From Alkalicaulis satelles (GTDB lineage Bacteria > Pseudomonadota > Alphaproteobacteria > Caulobacterales > Maricaulaceae): a DNA stretch of 64,000 nt. The notes beneath the pieces are model-generated. The model saw only the letters and a program-made list of their open reading frames with translations. It was not told the DNA's origin and did not search any database. The stretch spans positions 186,001 to 250,000 of the forward strand of contig NZ_VWOJ01000003.1 of the NCBI RefSeq assembly GCF_008630495.1, given 5' to 3'. Made by a program: the position numbers and the translations under genes. Shown here one piece after another: positions 60,349-64,000 of this stretch. Position 1 is the stretch's first letter. Each line of letters begins with the position of its first letter.

Positions 60349-61040
60349 GGCGCGTCCAGGCCCAGCGCGCGGAACATCAGCTCGGCGCGGGCCCAGTCCT
60401 CAGGCGTGTCGATATCCCAGACCCGGCTGGCCGGCAGCACCACGGGCCGGGCGCGCGGCGTGAACACCGGGCGGCGCTCCAGCCAGGCGTCGCGCACGCC
60501 CCAATAGAATTGAGCCGCGTCGTGATAGGCCTCTTCAAGGTCCTGGCTGCGGGTATGGAACTGGCCGGGATCGAACATCTCGCACCCGCCCTCGCGCGTC
60601 ACGCGAAAGGCGCGCTGGATGGGAAAGCCGTAGCGGGCCGCCGAGAACACATACTCCACGCCCGGCTTGCGGATCAGGTCGGCGCTGGCGCGCAAATCCC
60701 CGGCCTGGAGGAAGGGCGCGGTGGCGAACAGGCAGCAGGCATGGGCATGGCGCTCGCCCGCCGCCTCCAGCGTCTCCAGGGCGTGGCCGATCACATCGAT
60801 GACCGGCGTGCGGTCATCAGAGAGATGGTCAGGGCGGATGAAGGGCGTCTCGGCGCCATGTTCGCGCGCCACGGCGGCCAGATCGGGATCGTCGGTGGAG
60901 ACGATCAGCCGCTCGAAACACCCCGATTCAAGCGCCGCCCGGATCGGCCAGGCGATCATGGGCCGGCCGCAGAAGGGAGCGAGATTCTTGCGCGGGATGC
61001 GCTTGCTGCCGCCACGGGCGGGAATGATGGCGAGCGCCAT
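60345..61040 (-). CDS. pseF: pseudaminic acid cytidylyltransferase PseF
   Basis: Activates pseudaminic acid as CMP-Pse for transfer to flagellin or surface glycan. 231 aa: LAIIPARGGSKRIPRKNLAPFCGRPMIAW is the nucleotide-binding start, with VSTDDPDLAAVAREHGAETPFIRP in the middle. First gene of pseFGHI; pseB and pseC are not here. Confidence 0.94.
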   Translation of the reverse strand: MALAIIPARGGSKRIPRKNLAPFCGRPMIAWPIRAALESGCFERLIVSTDDPDLAAVAREHGAETPFIRPDHLSDDRTPVIDVIGHALETLEAAGERHAHACCLFATAPFLQAGDLRASADLIRKPGVEYVFSAARYGFPIQRAFRVTREGGCEMFDPGQFHTRSQDLEEAYHDAAQFYWGVRDAWLERRPVFTPRARPVVLPASRVWDIDTPEDWARAELMFRALGLDAP

Positions 61041-61099
61041 GGGCTGGCCCTTGTATGGACTGACTCCATGGTCTCACCGTGAGTCCGGCCACCAAAGGG

Positions 61100-61801
61100 T
61101 TAACGCGCTGACGCTTCGCCCGGCGGACAGGCCCGTGGCGCACGCGCCTCAAGCCGCGATAGCAGGGTGGCGGGCAGGAGATGGCCGCCCGGCCAGCCGG
61201 TATCCAGCCCCGCCCCGCGCAGATGGCGCGCCAGCCAGACATTGCAGGTATTGAACAGGTGATAGGACGAGCGCGCCTTGAAAAACGCACTGCCGCGCGG
61301 ATCAAGCCCCGGCCCGGCCTCGATCCCGGCGCCGTCTTCATCACGCGCCAGCTCGGCCTCGATGGCCGCTGCAAGGCTGGCCAGCCCTTCCGAGGACAGC
61401 GCCACATCCACATAATCCTGCATATAGGCTTCGCGCGGATCGCGGGTGAGGCCGGCGGCATGCACCAGAGAGCCCGTGGGCCAGGCGATGGCGGTGATGG
61501 CGTTGACCGGTCCCAGCGGGCCGGGATAGGCGCGCACATCGCCCCAGCCGATGGCGAACCAGCGCGCCTGCGGGAAGCGCTGGCGCAGGGTGCTGTCTTC
61601 GGCGAAAGCCCCGGCAGGCAGATACACGCCCGCATGCCAGCCATTGGAGCTGACCGCGATCAGCGCGCAATCGTCCGCGCCCGGCGGCGCAGGCACATCG
61701 CCTCGCCCGGCGCAGGCGGCCAGTATCAGCGCCCCCGCCAGGGCGGCGAGCAGGGCGTGGAGCGGAACATTCGCGCGGCGTCGCATGGGGGCGCCTTTCA
61801 T
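61100..61801 (-). CDS. DUF2459 lipoprotein
   Basis: 233 aa. Lipobox LILAAC near residue 30 predicts a lipid anchor. The body carries the DUF2459 pattern, with SNGWHAGVYLPAGAF, RWFAIGWGDVRAYPG and the C-terminal YHLFNTCNVWLARHLRGAG. The His and Cys resemble a papain-like pair, but activity is unproven. Two ATGs lie 15 bp apart. Same strand as pseF, 59 bp upstream of it. Confidence 0.85.
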   Translation of the reverse strand: MKGAPMRRRANVPLHALLAALAGALILAACAGRGDVPAPPGADDCALIAVSSNGWHAGVYLPAGAFAEDSTLRQRFPQARWFAIGWGDVRAYPGPLGPVNAITAIAWPTGSLVHAAGLTRDPREAYMQDYVDVALSSEGLASLAAAIEAELARDEDGAGIEAGPGLDPRGSAFFKARSSYHLFNTCNVWLARHLRGAGLDTGWPGGHLLPATLLSRLEARAPRACPPGEASAR

Positions 61802-61818
61802 CTGCGGTCAGGACCCCT

Positions 61819-61824
61819 TATATT
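61819..61824 (+). promoter_or_regulatory. -10-like TATATT before ssrA
   Basis: TATATT stands about 20 bp before the acceptor part of ssrA. No good -35 is seen at 16-18 bp; CTTTCA is the closest. Suitable as the tmRNA promoter by position. Confidence 0.35.
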
Positions 61825-61837
61825 CCATTTTGTCCGC

Positions 61838-62116
61838 TTCGGCGGTCTATGGCGATAAACGCGCGTGTAATAACCAGACCGGACCCGGGTGCGAATCCCG
61901 GCGGCTCCACCAAATTCCCGCTCGTTGGGCGGCATGAGGGGCCGACTAGCATCGACGGATGGCTAAAGGCGTAGCTTTCGCCCGAATGGGCTTCGTTACC
62001 AGCCCACTCAAAGTAGTTGCCAACGACAACTATGCTGAAGAGGTCGCTCTCGCTGCGTAGCAGCGCGTGCATCTCGCACTTTAAGCCCTGACCTCTAGCA
62101 AGGTCAGGCGGGGTTC
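61838..62116 (+). ncRNA. ssrA: two-piece (circularly permuted) tmRNA
   Basis: The acceptor piece comes first and ends GGGTGCGAATCCCGGCGGCTCCACCA-like, with CCA at 61910-61912 and a T-arm. After a short spacer the coding piece begins GGGGCCGACTAGCATCGACGG at 61938. GGGGCCG pairs with CGGCTCC of the acceptor piece with a G3-U wobble, the alanyl-tRNA synthetase identity element. The tag frame runs 62019-62060: resume codon GCC after TAGTT, giving ANDNYAEEVALAA and stop. This order (3' piece before 5' piece) is the alphaproteobacterial permuted arrangement. The 5' end of the acceptor piece and 3' end of the coding piece are approximate. It rescues stalled ribosomes and tags products for ClpXP. 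Confidence 0.93.
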
Positions 62117-62150
62117 GGGGGGCGCCTGGCAACAGAAGCCCCCCACTTTC
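62117..62150 (+). terminator. terminator of ssrA
   Basis: GGGGGGC (62117-62123) pairs with GCCCCCC (62138-62144), loop of 14, then ACTTTCCTG. A second stem CCTGACCT/AGGTCAGG lies just before it, probably part of the coding piece. It faces the 3' end of the P450 gene. Confidence 0.7.
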
Positions 62151-62157
62151 CTGTTCC

Positions 62158-63549
62158 TCACCGCGCCTCAAACCGTAACGGCATCCCGCCTTTCGGCCGC
62201 AAGGTGACCTGCATCACCGGCTCGACCTCGCCGTGAGCGGGGGTGATGCGGGTGCGCGAGGCGATCAGGGAGAGGACGATCACCGCTTCCTGCATGGCGA
62301 AACGCGTCCCGATGCACGCGCGTGGGCCGCCGCCGAAGGGCATGAACTGATAGGGGTGGCGCGGGCGGCGCTCGGGGCTGAACCGGTCCGGATCGAAGCG
62401 GTCGGGATGCGCCCACAGCGTGCGGTGGCGGTGCAGGCAGTAAAAGGCCAGCAGCGCCACATCGCCTTTGCGCACAGGATGGCCGCAAATGTCGGTGTCG
62501 GCCACCGCGCGCCGGGCGAGAATTGGCGCGGGCGGATAAAGCCGCATCGCCTCCTCGATCACCTGGCGCGCATAGACCAGGCGCGCAGATTGTTCCGCAT
62601 CGGGCTCGCCCGCGCCATAGACCGCATCGGCTTCGGCGCGCAGGGCGTCCTGACAAACCGGATCATTGGCCACCAGATACAGCGCCCAGGTCAGGGCGAT
62701 GGCCGTGGTCTCGTGACCGGCGGCGATGAAGGTCATCAGCGTATCGCGGATGTCCCGATCGCTAAGCGCGGCGCCGGTGTCTGCGTCCCGCGCATTCAGG
62801 AGCAGGCCCAGAAAGTCCTCGCCCGGCTCATCCTGAGCGCGGCGCCGGGCGATCTGGCTGTCTGCAGCGGCGCGGAATATCCCGCGGGCCTTGCGGGCGC
62901 GCCAGGTCATGTAGCGCGGCGTCCATTCCGGCCAGGGAACCAGATCGGACAGGCGCATGCGCCCGATCTCCTCCAGCAAGACCTCGATGGCCGCCCTCAC
63001 CTCACCGCGGTCAAACCCGTCCGCTTCGCCGAACAGGGCCTGTTCGATCACCTGAAAGGTGGCGTCGTTCATGACGCCATGCACCTCCGCCGGCCCGTCC
63101 GAGGCCAGCAGGCGCTCCACGGCGTTCAGCCCCGCCCTGGCCATCAGCGACGCGAAGGGCTCTATGCGACGGCGCGCAAAGGCCGGCTGCAGGATTCGGC
63201 GCTGGCGTTTCCAGCTCTCGCCATGGGCGGTGAGGATGGAATCGCCCAGGATCGGCGTCAGCATGCGCAGGATGAGCGGCGATTTGCGCCAGGCCTGGAC
63301 ATTGTCCTGCAGAACCGACTGCATGTGTTCGGGTCCGGCGATCTCGTGCACTTTGCGGCCCAGATACGGGCCGGTCAGGCGCGGCGTGTCGAACAGCGCT
63401 TCGGGCAGGATCGCCATGGGGTTGGCCCGCATAAGGCGCGCGGTCTCGATCAGGCTGACCGGCGCATCCAGCCCGCGCGAGGCCGCTGGTTCGAACAGGG
63501 CGTCGGGCGGACGCACCGCTCTGGACAGTGCGCTTGTTGCTGAGGCCAA
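62158..63549 (-). CDS. cytochrome P450 (TTG start)
   Basis: 463-aa soluble haem monooxygenase. I-helix AGHETT is at 277-282, ExxR at 333-336, and the haem loop FGGGPRACIG at 405-414 with Cys412. Style resembles fatty-acid or alkane-oxidising bacterial P450s; the substrate is unknown, and no ferredoxin or reductase gene is adjacent. The TTG has a ribosome site (AAGGAG) six bases upstream. An in-frame ATG 63 bp earlier overlaps what looks like the -10 of its own promoter, so TTG is preferred. Confidence 0.9.
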   Translation of the reverse strand: MASATSALSRAVRPPDALFEPAASRGLDAPVSLIETARLMRANPMAILPEALFDTPRLTGPYLGRKVHEIAGPEHMQSVLQDNVQAWRKSPLILRMLTPILGDSILTAHGESWKRQRRILQPAFARRRIEPFASLMARAGLNAVERLLASDGPAEVHGVMNDATFQVIEQALFGEADGFDRGEVRAAIEVLLEEIGRMRLSDLVPWPEWTPRYMTWRARKARGIFRAAADSQIARRRAQDEPGEDFLGLLLNARDADTGAALSDRDIRDTLMTFIAAGHETTAIALTWALYLVANDPVCQDALRAEADAVYGAGEPDAEQSARLVYARQVIEEAMRLYPPAPILARRAVADTDICGHPVRKGDVALLAFYCLHRHRTLWAHPDRFDPDRFSPERRPRHPYQFMPFGGGPRACIGTRFAMQEAVIVLSLIASRTRITPAHGEVEPVMQVTLRPKGGMPLRFEAR

Positions 63550-63602
63550 ATTCCGCTCCTTCCTGCCTGTGCAAGGCGTTCTTGAGGCCTTCGCCCGCCA
63601 TG

Positions 63603-63628
63603 GCGATAGCATGCGCCGGGCTTCGCAA
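63603..63628 (-). promoter_or_regulatory. putative promoter for the P450 gene
   Basis: On the minus strand TTGCGAA, 11-bp spacer, GCTATCGC, a fair match to TTGAC-N10-14-GCTANAWC. Transcription would begin near 63596. The ATG at 63612 is then not transcribed. Confidence 0.45.
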
Positions 63629-63667
63629 CCAATGCGCGTCCTGGTGCTTTGAGGCGCCCGCGCGCAA

Positions 63668-63695
63668 TTGACGCTGGCCGGGACTGAGCTAGGCT
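63668..63695 (+). promoter_or_regulatory. putative promoter for sspB
   Basis: TTGACGC, 13-bp spacer, GCTAGGCT. The -35 is an exact match to the Caulobacter-type consensus and the -10 core GCTA is present. It lies about 46 bp before the sspB start. Confidence 0.6.
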
Positions 63696-63740
63696 CGCTG
63701 TTGTCAGGAAAAAGGGCGGCTGGAGAAGGGCGGCAGGGGC

Positions 63741-64000
63741 GTGAGCAAGGATCTGATGCAATACGACCAGCTGGCGCAGGACGCCCTGCGCAGTGTCGTG
63801 CGCAAGGCGCTCGAACGCGCCGCCGGCCCCGGCGGGCTGCCTGGCGCCCATCATTTCTACATCACCTTCCGCACTGATGATCCGGCCTGCGATATCGACG
63901 AGAGCCTGACCCAGTCCTATCCCGAGGAAATGACGGTGGTGCTCGAGCACCAGTTCTGGGACCTGGCCTGCGATGACGAGGCCTGGGAAGTCACCTTGCG
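63741..64000 (+). CDS. sspB: ClpXP adaptor SspB, alpha type (start only)
   Basis: Delivers tmRNA-tagged and other substrates to ClpXP. The first 86 codons are visible: MQYDQLAQDALRSVVRKAL, HHFYITFRTDDPACDI, and MTVVLEHQFWDLACDDEAW, matching alphaproteobacterial SspB. The rest is outside the window. GTG start at 63741 is used; an ATG five codons later is possible. It lies 1.6 kb from ssrA. Confidence 0.9.
   Translation, partial: MSKDLMQYDQLAQDALRSVVRKALERAAGPGGLPGAHHFYITFRTDDPACDIDESLTQSYPEEMTVVLEHQFWDLACDDEAWEVTL

Noticed and set aside
61845-61912. A tRNA gene ending CCA
   Set aside because: T-arm and acceptor 3' strand are present but D-arm, anticodon arm and 5' acceptor strand are absent. 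The matching 5' strand is found downstream at 61938, so it is the acceptor piece of tmRNA.
61818-62171. Minus-strand frame of 117 codons over ssrA
   Set aside because: The region is explained by the tmRNA gene on the plus strand; the translation has no motif and no ribosome site.

Overview
The window reads as chromosomal core DNA from a GC-rich alphaproteobacterium, most likely a dimorphic, prosthecate-type marine lineage of the Caulobacter/Maricaulis/Hyphomonas kind. Supporting signs are a two-piece (circularly permuted) tmRNA gene with an alphaproteobacterial-style tag, an adjacent alpha-type SspB adaptor, promoters of the form TTGAC...GCTA, a full-consensus CtrA box (TTAA-N7-TTAAC) in front of a Flp-type pilin operon, and a pseudaminic acid operon. 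The genus is my inference. I see no prophage, insertion sequence, CRISPR array or rRNA. The only plainly mobile-type content is a parDE toxin-antitoxin pair and one large REP-like palindrome.

Layout. 1-3 kb: valS (start only; an archaeal/Rickettsia-genre ValRS) behind a secreted protein of unknown function. 3-5.2 kb: hslU without hslV, then parDE. 5.3-10.7 kb: the F1 half of ATP synthase (atpHAGDC), with a small Cys-rich YHS-like protein inserted before atpC and a strong terminator after it. 10.7-15.9 kb, minus strand: ffh-rpsP-rimM behind a structured ffh leader, then a TonB-dependent receptor with a Fur-like box. 16-18.5 kb, minus: small membrane protein, efp-suhB, a GH108 muramidase-like protein. 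18.6-25.4 kb, plus: aldo/keto reductase, a short photolyase-like protein with domains in reversed order, an ArsR-methyltransferase fusion overlapping pgi, and tkt. 25.4-29.2 kb: mgtE and ruvC-ruvA-[palindrome]-ruvB. 29.2-38.5 kb: ybgC-tolQRAB-pal-cpoB running into tilS, ftsH and a DUF167 gene. 38.5-45.8 kb: folP, hemF, TPR-sulfotransferase, GNAT, TauE/SafE permease, acyl-CoA dehydrogenase and chrA. 46-47.7 kb, minus: a parvulin-type lipoprotein, mutT and a flp-like pilin gene. 47.8-57.2 kb, plus: secA, a DUF2235 hydrolase, MAPEG and ArsC-like genes, ptsP, a RodZ-like gene and ispG. 57.2-61.8 kb, minus: a small unknown protein, the fully overlapping pseF-G-H-I operon and a DUF2459 lipoprotein. 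61.8-64 kb: split ssrA, a cytochrome P450 and the start of sspB.

How the genes work together. Envelope biogenesis dominates: Tol-Pal, SecA, Ffh, FtsH, the PPIase lipoprotein, RodZ-like protein and ispG. Protein quality control recurs: HslU, FtsH, tmRNA and SspB, with the last two within 2 kb of each other although SspB delivers tmRNA-tagged proteins to ClpXP. A second theme is non-standard translation starts. The parvulin lipoprotein and P450 are best read from TTG. The DUF167 gene and the flp-like gene have only CTG available, and both lie at or just after the stop codon of the upstream gene.
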